Shown here: positions 46,050 through 56,879 of the stretch, one piece after another | Position numbering within the stretch: the first letter of the stretch is position 1 | How the letters are laid out: every line of letters starts with the position of its first letter | Notes under the pieces: model-generated | Told to the model about the DNA's origin: nothing | The model's database searches: none | Seen by the model: the letters and a program-made list of their open reading frames with translations, nothing else | Origin: Paramoeba atlantica | Taxonomy: Eukaryota > Discosea | Assembly (NCBI GenBank): GCA_977017575.1 | Contig: CDRNVI010000020.1 | Location: forward strand, 536,154 to 600,153 | DNA: 64,000 nucleotides | Reading direction: 5' to 3' | Program-made: the position numbers and the translations under genes

Positions 46050-47141
46050 ATAATATTTTCTTTTTTAGGCTCTTCGTTAAACGCGGTGGTTGTTTTCAAC
46101 TTAGAAGTCACTCATGCTGCGCGCTTCGCGTTGAAAGCTACCGCCGCGTTTAATGAAGAGCCTAAAAAAGAAAATTTAGCCTGGAAAACGGAAAGATTAT
46201 AGCCAAAAATAGCCGAATTTTGGTAAAAATGGGGTGATTTTCGCGTACTTTTGCTCTCAGAGCACTAAATCCGACATTTGCGCGTGGGAAATCACTCGTA
46301 GGTATGAATGGAAGCCTACCGAACGTATTGGGTAGAGAATGCGACTCAAACCATACCATTCTTTCGACACAAAAATGCCCCTTTAGGTCCGAAAAATACT
46401 TTTTCACCTTTTTTAGTCAAAAATGGGTCATTTTGAGGGGCGCACCACGGTTCGAAGAAGGGATACCTTGCGAACACTACTGCGGAGAAAGCTAGTGTAG
46501 GTCCCAAACTATCACAATACAATAGGGGAAACGATTTTGGAAAAATATTTTTTTTACCATTTTTTTAGCCAAGTTGAAATTTTTTTCAAAATTTTTTTTC
46601 CGAAAAAATCCGAACTTGGCGGACCCATCCTGCGGATACGCGGGGGGGGCACCCCGGGGTAGGGGGGTGGAAAATGCGCGCCAAGACCCCGGCTGCCCTT
46701 TCTGCGGTTTTTTTTCGAAATCTAATTTTTTCGAAAAAATTTGCTCGACCATGACCCCTGGTCCCCCCCCCTGGACCCCCCCCTGGACCCCCCCCTGGAC
46801 CCCCCCCTGGACCCCCCCCCTGGACCCCCCCCTGGACCCCCTCCATGGACCATGACCCCCCTGGTTCCCCCCCTGGACCCCCCCCCTGGACCCCCCCCTG
46901 GACCCCCCCCTGGACCCCATCCGTGGACCCCCCGCATGGACCCACCATTTTTTTCAATTTTTTTTTTCAGTTTTACTCCACCGGAGCCCCCTTTTATATT
47001 TTTTTCTTCTATTATATTACTGTGTTCCCCTTTATATTTTCACTGTTTTTGTTCAATTTTTTTTCAATAATCGAGTGTAGAGCGGTAGTTTTACAACCAC
47101 CGCAATCGAGGGTAGATCGGTAGTTATACAACCACCGCAAT
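46050..47141 (+). mobile_element. M-family element, full-length type
   Basis: Hairpin 46056-46176, arm, the cctgcggatacgcggg segment, a long C-rich minisatellite (46757-46950) and right end gtaaaactaccgctc-type DNA; the last ~35 bp (agcggtagttttacaaccaccgcaat) are present twice in tandem. Inserted in the LINE-B RT. Confidence 0.82.
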
Positions 47142-47148
47142 AAATAAT

Positions 47149-47836
47149 TTTCTTTTTTAGGCTCTTCGTTAAACGCGGTGGTTGTTTTCAACTTAGAAGT
47201 CACTCATGCTGCGCGCTTCGCGTTGAAAACTCCCGCCGCGTTTAACGAAAAGCCTAAAAAAGAAAATTGGCCAGGGACGGGGAAGAAAACGGAAGGATTT
47301 GAGCCAAAAATGGTAGAAAGAGGTAGGTAAAAATGGAAAGGTAGGTAAAAATGGGGTGATTTTTGTATATAGAGCACTAAAGTCGAGAATGCGACTCCAA
47401 CCACACGATTCGTACGACTCAAAAAGACCTCTTGGCGTCCAAAAATTACTTTTTCGCATTTTTTGATCAAAAATGGGACATTTTGGGAGGCGTACCACGG
47501 CTTCAAGAAGCGACACCTCGCAAAACCAATGACGTAAAAAGCTAGAATAGGTCCCAAACTATAAAAATACAATAGGCGAAACAACTTTGGAAAAATATTC
47601 TTTTTACCAATTTTTTCGTCAATTTGAAAATTTTTTCAAATTGTTTTTTCCGAAAAAATCGGAACTTGACGGACTCGTCTTGCGGATACGAGGGGGGGTC
47701 ACCCCCTGGTAGGGTATGCCCCCCCCCCATAGACCCCCCATTTTTTTCAATTTTTGTTTTCAATTTTGGACCACCGGATCCCCCTTTTATATTTTTTTCC
47801 TTTACCGCGTTTAACGAAGAGCTTAGAAAAGAAAAA
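47149..47836 (+). mobile_element. M-family element, diverged subtype
   Basis: Hairpin 47149-47268, then an arm clearly diverged from other M copies (ggacattttgggaggcgtac versus gtcattttgaggggcgcac), the cggatacgaggggggg segment and a closing half-hairpin at 47802-47836. Confidence 0.7.
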
Positions 47837-48514
47837 TTTGACAGGAGAGTAAAAGAAACCAGAGGGATAATTCTGGATTTGGTCCAAAAAGAGCCGATAG
47901 TTGGGCAAAAATAGGGTTGTTTTTCCATATTTCCGCTCACATGTGTTTTCCTTCGGTTCGCACGATTTTGAACGAAGCAGGGTGGAGACCTCTTTTTTTG
48001 AAAAGCACTTGAATTCACCCCGGCTTTTGAAGGGGGGGATTTACCTCGTGGGTTTACTTCTTCGTTTTGATTCATTTGGTTTACGCCAGGGGTGCAGTTA
48101 ATGCCATGTCGGAACGCTTTTCTGACAGTACGTTGGATATGCACTAATTCAGTCATCAAAAGCATATTTGTTGAATGATCAGGCTAAAAATAGAAGAAGT
48201 GATGACTGCAAACGTAGATCTGCTATGTAAATGTAAACATTTTTTTAACAAATTTGGTTTCAATTGTATTTATTTGAGTTTAGAAAATGCAAAGTTACGA
48301 ATACTTACAGAGGGTTTCCGAGACACAAAGTAAAACCACAGAAAAACTTTGATGCGATGAATCGTAAAAAAACGGTGCTGTGGACGAATTTAAGCCGAAA
48401 ATTTCTCGAAAGAAAAGTGTTTTCTTTCCTTCGCTAACCTTCGAATCATGACTTCAAAATTTTAAACCAACTTTCACTTTCAAACGTCTTCTTACACACT
48501 TATTCAGAAATTTA
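47837..48514. other. Unassigned spacer
   Basis: About 680 bp with no credible gene; AT-rich, with stops in all frames and no repeat I can match within the window. Confidence 0.4.
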
Positions 48515-48842
48515 AGTATCCGTTTCTCTTCTTTTCCCTTTGAAGTAAATGCTCGATGCGCGCTTCGCTTCTTCCGTAGTGCTAAAACACACGTGCGCCA
48601 GTCACTTTTTTGATACGATTGTTATACAATCGATTTCACCATACGAAGCGTAATGCTTGGTAAGGTCCTCTTTAGTCGTAGAGGAGGGAAGGTGTTCTAT
48701 TGTGATTGAGCGCTCGTCACGCTCCGCGCGCAGAGCGCAAAACGTGTAGAGATTCTAAGTAATCATCTCTTTTGCGCTTTGTATCCCTTTCCTTGTCGGA
48801 AATGTCGTTACCATTGGTTGATTGATTCTCCGCCGAGGCCAT
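48515..48842 (-). pseudogene. Second copy of the RRM fragment, frameshifted
   Basis: From ATG 48842 (minus) it reads MASAENQSTNGNDISDKERD and LHVLRSAR like the copy at 19890-20219, then loses the frame near 48717 before the RRM proper; the remaining DNA still matches. It also shares ~45 bp upstream of the ATG (tgatttttttgaaaactttc). Confidence 0.7.
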
Positions 48843-48929
48843 AGTAATTTCAAAGAAAGTTTTCAAAAAAATCAAGCTGAGTCTAGAAACATTCAACTTA
48901 AAAAGCAATACATGAACGTAGAAGTCTTG

Positions 48930-49135
48930 TTTTTGAAGGGCCTGCCCGGAGGGCCCTTCGAGAGGGTGCAGACCCGCTGCCGCGGGGAGTGCTTTACCTC
49001 GTGACATGTAATTTTGAAGGAAACAAGCTTCTGATATCTTTTTTTGAAGTGCCCTCCCGGAGCGCCCTTCGAGAGGGTACAGGCCCGCTGCCGCGGTGGG
49101 TGCTTTTGAAGGAAACAAGCTTCTGAAATTTCGAT
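48930..49135. repeat. Tandem duplication of ~115 bp, GC-rich
   Basis: Two units containing gcccttcgagagggt, cccgctgccgcggg/t and gaaggaaacaagcttctga. Each holds a short palindrome (gggcctgcccggagggccc or variant). Confidence 0.75.
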
Positions 49136-49333
49136 AAAAAAATTTGAAAGCAATTTTGACGGAGCGTAATTCTGCAGCTATGATGGAGACATTTTTTTTG
49201 GTAGATGGCGCGTGAGCGTTGGGGTCACTCGCACTTCTTCTGCCGAAGCTGAAGACGCCGGGCTTGTGACCGGTATCAAGCGTGCTTCCCCCCTAGAGAG
49301 GTCTTCCTAAGAAGATCGTTTCAATCTAATTTC

Positions 49334-52283
49334 TTAGAATTGATAAGTCAAATCGGTAAGCCGATTTGCTTTTTCCATGGCCGAAAATTTAGGCCTATGG
49401 TAACCTGAAGTCAGGTGTGTTCCTGGGCGATCTGTGCCCATGCCAGGGAGCACTCGAATATCATCGAGGCATTGTGCCCTGGATATTGCTACTGGCGAGT
49501 TCCGGTCTCTTGGACCACGCCTTATCATTCAAGTCAAGAATAACACCGTTCTTCACGGTGATACCTTGTACTTTGTGATACGTATAGGCAAACCCCAGTT
49601 TCACTTGAAAGTTTCCTTGGGAAGCCTTATCATGGTGCTGCGCCTTTTTGGCGTAAAATTCTACACCTGACCCCTTCTCAATGCATTGCATAAAAGAAGG
49701 GGCTTTTCGTAGATAACGAACACCATCAATAGTGTCGTATGACAAATCGTCTGACACAAGGTCTCTCATTTCAATCACTGTCCCATCCGCAATTTTCATT
49801 GTATAAGGAGCAATGTTCTCGGTGATTACACCGGGTGCTCCTTTTACAAATACAGAAAATGCTTCAGGGTGTATGTCAATGAGTTTACCTTGGACGTTAT
49901 CGCCTGTCCATGCGAACAATGGGCAATTGTGACGTCTGGCAAAATTTCTTGCCATTGCTACATTAATCTTGTGCCGTTCAATATTTGTTCCAACAATGAC
50001 AATTGCATTGCGGAACTTTTCTTGGTCCTCAGAGGTAAGAGGTTTTACCAATTGGATGAACTTCTTCAACCCCTCATTGGGAGCTTTTCGAAGAACACGC
50101 AAGATATCTGAAAATACAGTATCTTGTCGTGCTCGCATTTGCTGTTTGAGTTCAAACACATACGAGACTTGAAAAATATTCTCAAAAATGGGATTATTAC
50201 CAGGAGAGCTATCTTCTATGGTAAGAGACGCTCCTTGTACTGGTCTCAGCTGATAAAAATCTCCAACAAAGAGCATGTTGATGCCTCCATAGGGAAGCTG
50301 CTCATTTCCTTTGATTTGCTGCAGCCTAGTGTTGATACAGGCAAAGAAACACTTGCTGATCATTGACACTTCGTCGACTATGATTAATCGACATGTCTCA
50401 TACCTTTGTTGGTATGGTAGAAGGCTACTGCTTGAAAGATGTTTGAAATTTCTTGCAGTAGCCCCTATCGGTATGCAGAGGGAAGCGTGTATTGTGCAAC
50501 AGTGCAGTACTGATGCGGCGATCCCAGTGGGCGCCATTGCAATACATTGGCTTCCCAGTTCTTGCATTATGAAACGGGAAACTAGACTTTTCCCGGTTCC
50601 GGGGCCACCGAGCAGAAACATACATTTCCGCTCGGGGTCTAGTTTCCCGTTTAGTAAATCTTCAATTTGATTTACGCACTGTTTCTGTGCTTGGTTCAGT
50701 TCAATGGAATTGTTGTCTTCGCGCAATATGTAGCTGCGATCGAACGTAATCTCTTCGTATTGATTACTGCGAGCCAGTGGACGATCCTCATTAAAATGAG
50801 CTCTGTCAACTGGTGCACTTGGCTCAGATTGAGCCGAAGTTGCAAATCGTTCGTTTTGGATTATTTCAGCATAGCGCTCTCGCGCATTTATGACTGAAAT
50901 ATTGGACCTCGTCCTTGTCATTGTCGATGCAAGATCAACATTTTCTTCAGAGGAGTTCTCAGTAGAACCTCCTAACGCGGCCGTTAAAGCTCGCGTTTGT
51001 AGTTCGCAGTATGCATTCTGCTGAACCAATCGCTCTTCATTAACCACTGCAGTGTTCTGCTGTGCTTCAAGAGCATCTTGAAGATGAGGTTCAACCTCTC
51101 GCACTTCAAGCTCATTTTCGTACGCAATGTTGCGTGCTAATCTTGCTTCTTCCAGAGTGCAAGCATCTTTGCGTCGATACAAATCTGCCGCGTTCTCTGT
51201 ATTCTTCGAAGCATGTAAAAGCCGAAGAAAGTTGCACATTATGTCATACTTTCCAGGCGTATTTATTTTCGCTTCATTGAGAAGCTTTTCAAACCCTTCT
51301 AGGGTCATTTCATGGCTCGGTGAGCCTTTCGTCCATGGGGAAAACAATGCCACCATGTGTTTCGCTACTCGAAGATGGCTTCGAGCTCGTGCCCCAGGTT
51401 CTTTTGAAGAACTCAATATGGGAAAACCTGGTATAGCTGGCACAGTGTGCAAAGAGCGCACCTGTTGCTCAACAATATCTCCAGGCTCAAATTCCGGGAG
51501 GCCTTCAATGTCCTCAAAGGCGTATCTCCCATTAGCACGACGTCCGCGACGACGTCTTCGATTTGTCCCTGACTCAAAATCTGAATCATGATCGGGCTCT
51601 TCTTGAGCTAGTTCAGCTCTTTTCTTCTTTACGCTGACAATGCCTGCATAGGAATACAGGTCAAGGTCTTGAAGATCTTCGCCCCTGTGAATGTAACGCA
51701 CATGGAGTGGTGCAAGAACTGCACAATCATATTCGGTGATCATTAGAGGAGCCTCTAAGATACCGTCGTCGAACTCCATATCAGAGTCTTGTGACGAATC
51801 ATCGTCACTGATTTCTAGATCTCTGTGATCTGACTCACTTGAGATATTTGCCAGGAACTTCATTACACGGTTCATATTGATCCATGTGAAGTTATGGCTC
51901 ATATACTCGGAGGATTGGCCGAGACAAAAGGCAGTTGCCATTTCGGTTGAAACTTCTATCTTTCGATGTGTCATGTTCGACAATTTCTGTAGAACTAAGC
52001 GTGCCATCGGAATGTCAGTTTGCACTCTGTGCTCTGAATTCAGACCCATTTGAAGGTGGTCATTGGCTGCGCGAAGTGCTGGTATAATGTACACAGGTGG
52101 ACCAATGTCCTTGCTCATATATTTTATGAGATATTGCATAATTTTTATGCCGGGACCTTCGCTCCCAATGAAAACTACACATGTATTGCATCTTACGCAA
52201 GCAGTGAGTGTTTCATTGTACGGAACGGTGATGGATCCCCGTTTAGTGTGTTGTGTCGGGTCCTGGTTATTGTGCAGAAGCAC
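49334..52283 (-). mobile_element. Helitron-type element: Rep remnant and PIF1-like helicase, 5' truncated
   Basis: The minus strand opens inside the Rep domain: VPYNETLTACVRCNTCVVF then YLIKYMSKD, the Helitron pattern V-x-YN-x-x-L...N-x-H-x-N...KYL-x-KY-x-x-K with the tyrosines of the catalytic helix. The HUH half of Rep is missing, cut where LINE-A2 DNA begins near 52284. The SF1 helicase follows. A palindrome aaatcgg-ttac-ccgattt (49349-49367) followed ~16 nt later by ctaa could be the 3' end; this is weak. Part of the middle is repeated at 60815-61190. Confidence 0.75.
49461..52283 (-). CDS. Helitron Rep (partial)-PIF1 helicase ORF
   Basis: 940 residues open, beginning with a GTG-coded residue because the true start is lost. 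Residues 1-~120 are the end of Rep. Residues ~120-500 are a charged linker region. The PIF1-like helicase starts at ~530: NQAQKQCVNQIEDLL (Q motif), FLLGGPGTGKS (Walker A), IAMAPTGIAASVL (motif Ia), LIIVDEVSMIS (Walker B), FVGDFYQLRPVQG (motif III), LKQQMRA, and YTYHKVQGITV (motif V). Motif VI, VAISRAQCLDDI, lies in another frame at 49334-49528, so a frameshift near 49500 cuts the last ~50 residues. PIF1-type helicases unwind DNA 5'-3' and drive Helitron rolling-circle movement. Confidence 0.8.
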   Translation of the reverse strand: MLLHNNQDPTQHTKRGSITVPYNETLTACVRCNTCVVFIGSEGPGIKIMQYLIKYMSKDIGPPVYIIPALRAANDHLQMGLNSEHRVQTDIPMARLVLQKLSNMTHRKIEVSTEMATAFCLGQSSEYMSHNFTWINMNRVMKFLANISSESDHRDLEISDDDSSQDSDMEFDDGILEAPLMITEYDCAVLAPLHVRYIHRGEDLQDLDLYSYAGIVSVKKKRAELAQEEPDHDSDFESGTNRRRRRGRRANGRYAFEDIEGLPEFEPGDIVEQQVRSLHTVPAIPGFPILSSSKEPGARARSHLRVAKHMVALFSPWTKGSPSHEMTLEGFEKLLNEAKINTPGKYDIMCNFLRLLHASKNTENAADLYRRKDACTLEEARLARNIAYENELEVREVEPHLQDALEAQQNTAVVNEERLVQQNAYCELQTRALTAALGGSTENSSEENVDLASTMTRTRSNISVINARERYAEIIQNERFATSAQSEPSAPVDRAHFNEDRPLARSNQYEEITFDRSYILREDNNSIELNQAQKQCVNQIEDLLNGKLDPERKCMFLLGGPGTGKSLVSRFIMQELGSQCIAMAPTGIAASVLHCCTIHASLCIPIGATARNFKHLSSSSLLPYQQRYETCRLIIVDEVSMISKCFFACINTRLQQIKGNEQLPYGGINMLFVGDFYQLRPVQGASLTIEDSSPGNNPIFENIFQVSYVFELKQQMRARQDTVFSDILRVLRKAPNEGLKKFIQLVKPLTSEDQEKFRNAIVIVGTNIERHKINVAMARNFARRHNCPLFAWTGDNVQGKLIDIHPEAFSVFVKGAPGVITENIAPYTMKIADGTVIEMRDLVSDDLSYDTIDGVRYLRKAPSFMQCIEKGSGVEFYAKKAQHHDKASQGNFQVKLGFAYTYHKVQGITVKNGVILDLNDKAWSKRPELASSNIQGTMPR

Positions 52284-52289
52284 AATCAG

Positions 52290-53983
52290 AGACCTACAAT
52301 GGACACTAACACAACAAATTCCGATATAGTTTTATTCAAAGTTGATTTGCCCAACGCATTTAACAACGTTAGCCGTGACGCATGCATCAGTCTCACCAGA
52401 GAGCACTTCCCGGAATTGTCTAGATGGGTAGAATGGTGCTACGTTAGCCGTGACGCATTCATCAGTCTCACCAGAGAGCACTTCCCGGAATTGTCTAGAT
52501 GGGTTGAATGGTGCTACGTCGAAACCAGTAGCTTAACTTACGGGCACCGTTTCGTACCGTCCGCGGAAGGGGTACAACAGGGCGATCCCCTCGGTCCTCT
52601 TCCCTTTTCCTTAGTTATGTTGGAGGTTACCAAACAAATTCAGTCGTACACGGAACTTCTTCTAAACCTATGGTATTTAGACGGTGGAGTTTTTATAGGG
52701 AAAGAAGAAGAAGTAGGAAAAGCTCTCGACATACTTGATCACCTCGGACTACACCTCAATAGCAAGAAAAGCGAGATCACACAACCCTCATCTGCACACC
52801 AAACATTTCTTTTCCCAGATATACCAAAAGACAAGCAAAACACAGAAGGAAATTTCGACATCCTAGGAAGCCCTATCGGATCCCACGAACACTGCGCCGA
52901 ATACCTCATGACCAATGCGATCGAACCAGCAGAAGATACGTTAGTTGCTTCCTGTTTAATTGAGGACCCGCAGGTCGACATGGCACTGGTACGACAATGT
53001 GCTGGCTTTTGTCAACTGGTCTACGCCCTACGTACAACACCCCCACAATGCATACGACGCGTTTGCGAACATCTAGACAATTCACTGTTGAGCACAGCTG
53101 AGGAAATACTTTGCCCACTGAACGCCCCTGCCCGCGCTCAGATCCAACGCCTGAAGAGACACGGAGGTTTCGGTCTGCGTTCATCGGAAATGTACTAGCA
53201 AGCAAGGACGGATGGAATCCACTGGACGCGGAAGGTTTTTCACCTGCCGTCAACGACGTGAACGCAAAAGCCGGAGGCACTCACGTAGATCCCGAAACGG
53301 GTTGTTTCCTTTGCCCCACCACCCAAAAGCTCGACCGATCACATCGCTCTTTTCCCCCAAAGCCATCCATTCACTCTTCCACACAGGTCGATACAGCCCG
53401 CGAGCCATCGGACACCGAACCTCTTTTAGATACTGACCCGCCGTTGGGCGCTGACCTTGACCTAGACGCTGACCTTGACCCGCCAGAATGGGAAGAAAGT
53501 ATCATCCCACGTCAGAAAGATATCATCCGCGCTATAGGGGAAAGGGAGTTTAACATAGCATACAGTTCCGCTGATACACGAACGCGAACCAGATGGGTAT
53601 CACAATCAGGGAAAGGGGCTAGCAGTTGGGCGTTCGTCACCCCATCGAAGGACCTGGGCTATGCATTCAAACCCGCGGAGTTTCGAACCTTGTGTCTATG
53701 TTGGTTGGGGGTGTATGTATACGGAGAAACTCGTCCATGTCCCTCGGACGAATGCAAACTCCCTCTGGGTCCTGAAGGGGATCACGCACTCGTGTGCAAA
53801 CACGGACAAGGTATAATAAACCGGCACAATTCCCTGGTTGAACATTTTTCCTCCTCCTGCGGGCATGCCTCTTTGGCACCCCAACGAGAGCACAGTCTTG
53901 GCAATCGAGGTCCCGGAGGGGGGCTCACCAGGCCAGGCGATGTGTCTCTCCCCACGTATTCCAAGATGATCGACATCACTTGA
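52290..53983 (+). mobile_element. LINE-A2, RLE-type LINE fragment, RT to endonuclease start
   Basis: Begins inside RT motif A (LFKVDLPNAFNNVSRDA). Then EGVQQGDPLGPLPFSLVML (motif B), LWYLDGGVFIG (motif C, catalytic second Asp replaced by Gly), LNSKKSEITQPSSAH, FDILGSPIGSHEHCAEY, KRHGGFGLRSS (frame change near 53195), SIIPRQKDIIRAIGEREFN, GNRGPGGGLTRPGDVSLP, and stops at YSKMIDIT just inside the endonuclease motif. A 75-bp in-frame tandem duplication lies at 52367-52516. Colinear with LINE-A1 but clearly diverged. Confidence 0.78.
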
Positions 53984-53984
53984 C

Positions 53985-54525
53985 GTATATCTTTGACGTA
54001 GAATAGTTATAACTCCAAGATGTCGAAACAAGATGATTCCCACTCACCTTCCACACATTTCCTAGTATCCTTCGGCTAACGATAGCCATGCCGTTGTATG
54101 AATCCGCGCCTGTGACAGACTGAAGGTATACATGAAACCTATGCCCCAAATATTCGACCTTCCTATAAATAATTCCATCCTCGTGAACATCCTTGGAAAA
54201 TTTATACCTGGTTTCCTGTAAGCACATAATGTAGGCCCCCTTTTCTATCATGAAAGAGAATTCAAAGACGAGTGCATCTTCGAAGGGAAAACTCGTCTTC
54301 CCCCTCAAGCTTTAGTGTCGTCACGTTCAGTGTGCTCACGGTCGTGTTTCTCCTCTCAGCGGAACCTCTAGGGTTCTCCAATTGGCGTCGAGCATGCATG
54401 CCACGCAATGCCCGTGGTTTATGAGGGCGGTGACGGGCAGTTCTTCGGACCACTTTTTTAGGATGGCACACCTGCGCGGCACAGAGAACTATACCCGTAG
54501 AAGAAAAGGGGGGGAAAGGGAGAGT
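53985..54525 (-). mobile_element. LINE-D: endonuclease fragment of an EN-RT-RNaseH LINE
   Basis: The minus strand reads RHTTLPFPPFSSTGIVLCAAQV, TVSTLNVTTLKLEGEDEFSLRR, then in another frame YIMCLQETRYKFSKDV and SYNGMAIVSRRI. These correspond to the first ~270 residues of LINE1/LINE2 but are a third subfamily. Both ends are abrupt. Confidence 0.75.
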
Positions 54526-54530
54526 TGTGT

Positions 54531-55140
54531 GACGGACATGCAATTCTTTCTCTGGATATCAAGAATGCCTTTAACGTCCCCACCCGGCGACATTGCGAAA
54601 GCAATGTTTGCCTTCCACAAGATGAAACCATTCCAAAGACTGTTTCACACCGAATATTCAGAGAGCTCGGAGTTGTTATTCTACGGTTCAAGTGGCAACC
54701 TCCATGGAATGGTTAATAGCACAGCAGATAACAGAGTTCATCGTTATCTACGTTATACTTCTGTACGTTTTTCCAGCCATTGCTGGAAACGATGGCACAT
54801 GAATTTCCCGAACTATATATCTACGCATACATCGATGACGTAAATTTTGCTTCTAAAGATCCTGCGCTCATTAGCACGGCTTTCCAGCGGTTTAAGGTAC
54901 TTCTTCAGGAGAAAAGAATAGAGCTGTCATGCCAAAAATGCGTTTGGTTCACCGGGAAGAATGACATCGCAATACCTGGTACTCTAGAGTGCCAAGGCAT
55001 TTCAACAGAAGCAAAAGCCGCCAAATTTCTCGGTGCCTTTGTTGGAGAGAATCAATCCGTCAGTTCGAAATTAGTTCATCAACTCGAAAAACATGACACC
55101 ATTTTCCGGAGGCTGGAGGCCATGGGAGCTAACTTATTCC
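54531..55140 (+). mobile_element. LINE-B reverse transcriptase region, copy 2
   Basis: Nearly identical to 45468-46045 but keeps the ~60 bp lost there (FHTEYSESSELLFYGSSGNLHG) and lacks the T-run insertion; it has its own small indels (the GDIAKAM region and near 54725). Motif C YIDDVNFAS is intact. It ends at the same GAMGAN position where copy 1 meets an M element. Confidence 0.78.
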
Positions 55141-55179
55141 CACTTTCCCCACTTTCCCTTAAGTTAAGGGTTAAGTTAA

Positions 55180-56053
55180 AAATTCTTTTTTAGGCTCTTC
55201 GTTAAACGCGGTGGTTGTTTTCAACTTAGAAGTCACTCATGCTGCGCGCTTCGCGTTGAAAACTACCGCCGCGTTTAACGAAGAGCCTAAAAAAGAAAAT
55301 TTAGCCTGGAAAACGGAAAGATTATAACCAAAAATAGCCGAATTTCGGGTAAAAATGGGGTCATTTTCGCGTATTTTTGCTCTCAGAGCACTAAATCCGA
55401 CATTTGCGCGTGGGAAATCACTCGTAGGCATGAATGGAAGCCTACCGAACGTATTGTGTAGAGAATGCGACTCCAACCGCACCATTCTTTCGACACAAAA
55501 ATGCCCCTTTAGGTCCGAAAAATACTTTTTCACCTTTTTTAGTCAAAAATGGGTCATTTTCAGGGGCGCACCACGGTTAGAAGTGATACCTTGCGAAAGC
55601 AACTGCGTAGAAAGCTAGTGTAGGTCCCAAACTATCAAAATACAATAGGGGAAACGATTTTGGAAAAATATTTTTTTTGTCATTTTTTTCGCCAAGTTGA
55701 AATTTTTTTCAAAAATTTTTTTCCTAAAAAATCCGAACTTGGCGGATCCGTCCTGCGGATACGCGGGGGGGTCACCCCCGGGTAGGGGGGTGGAAAATGC
55801 GCGCCAAGACCCCGGTTACCCTTTCTGCGGTTCTTTTTCGAAAACTAATTTTTTCGAAAAAATTTGCTCGACCATGCCCCCCCCTGGACCCCCCATTTTT
55901 TTCAATTTTTTTTTTCAGTTTTGGACCGCCGGAGCCCACTTTTATATTTTTTTCTTCTATTATATTACTGTGTTCCCCTTTATATTTTCACTGTTTTTGT
56001 TCACTTTTTTTTCAATAATCGAGTGTAGAGCGGTAGTTTTACAACCACCGCAA
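55180..56053 (+). mobile_element. M-family element with short minisatellite
   Basis: Hairpin 55183-55300, full arm, only one ctggacccccc unit near 55880, right end acaaccaccgcaat. Confidence 0.82.
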
Positions 56054-56060
56054 TCCGGTT

Positions 56061-56794
56061 ATTGCGGTGGTTGTAATTGCGCGTGGGAAATCATTCGTAG
56101 GCATGAATGAAAGCCTGCCGAACGTATTGGGTAGAAAATGCGACTCCAACCATACCATTCTTTCGACACAAAAATGCCTCTTTAGGTTCGAAAAATACTT
56201 TTTCACCTTTTTTAGTCAAAAATGGGTCATTTTGAGGGGCGCACCACGGTTCGAAGAAGGGATACCTTGCGAACACTACTGCGGAGAAAGCTAGTGTAGG
56301 TCCCAAACTATCACAATACAATAGGGGAAACGATTTTGGAAAAATATTTTTTTTGTCACTTTTTTCGCCAAGTTGAATTTTTTTTCAAAATTTTTTTTCC
56401 GAAAAAATCCGAACTTGGCGGACCCGTCATGCGGATACGCGGGGGGGTCACCCCCGGGTAGGGGGGTGGAAAATGCGCGCCAAGCCCCCGGCTACCCTTT
56501 CTGCGGTTTTTTTTCGAAAACTAATTTTTTCGAAAAAAATTGCTCGACCATGCCCCCCCCCCTGGACCCCCCCCCCTGGACCCCCCCCATGGACCCACCA
56601 TTTTTTTCAATTTTTTTTTTCAGTTTTACTCCACCGGAGCCCCCTTTTATATTTTTTTCTTCTATTATATTACTGTGTTCCCCTTTATATTTTCACTGTT
56701 TTTGTTCACTTTTTTTTCAATAATCGAGTGTAGAGCGGTAGTTTTACAACCACCGCAATCGAGGGTAGAGCGGTAGTTATACAACCACCGCAAT
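56061..56794 (+). mobile_element. M-family element, hairpin-less
   Basis: Starts inside the arm (gcgtgggaaatcattcg) right after an inverted attgcggtggttgtaatt, then continues through the minisatellite (56556-56600) to a tandemly doubled right end. The left hairpin is absent. Confidence 0.75.
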
Positions 56795-56879
56795 TTCACT
56801 ACGGTTACTATCGAAAAGAGTTAATGTAAGGCAAAATTACCACATAAGGGTGCACCCCCCACAAGCCTCCCTTAACCTG

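Noticed and set aside
46722-46957. Gly-rich or Pro-rich ORFs over the C-rich minisatellites
   Set aside because: They exist only because the repeat has no stops in several frames on both strands; lengths follow array size.
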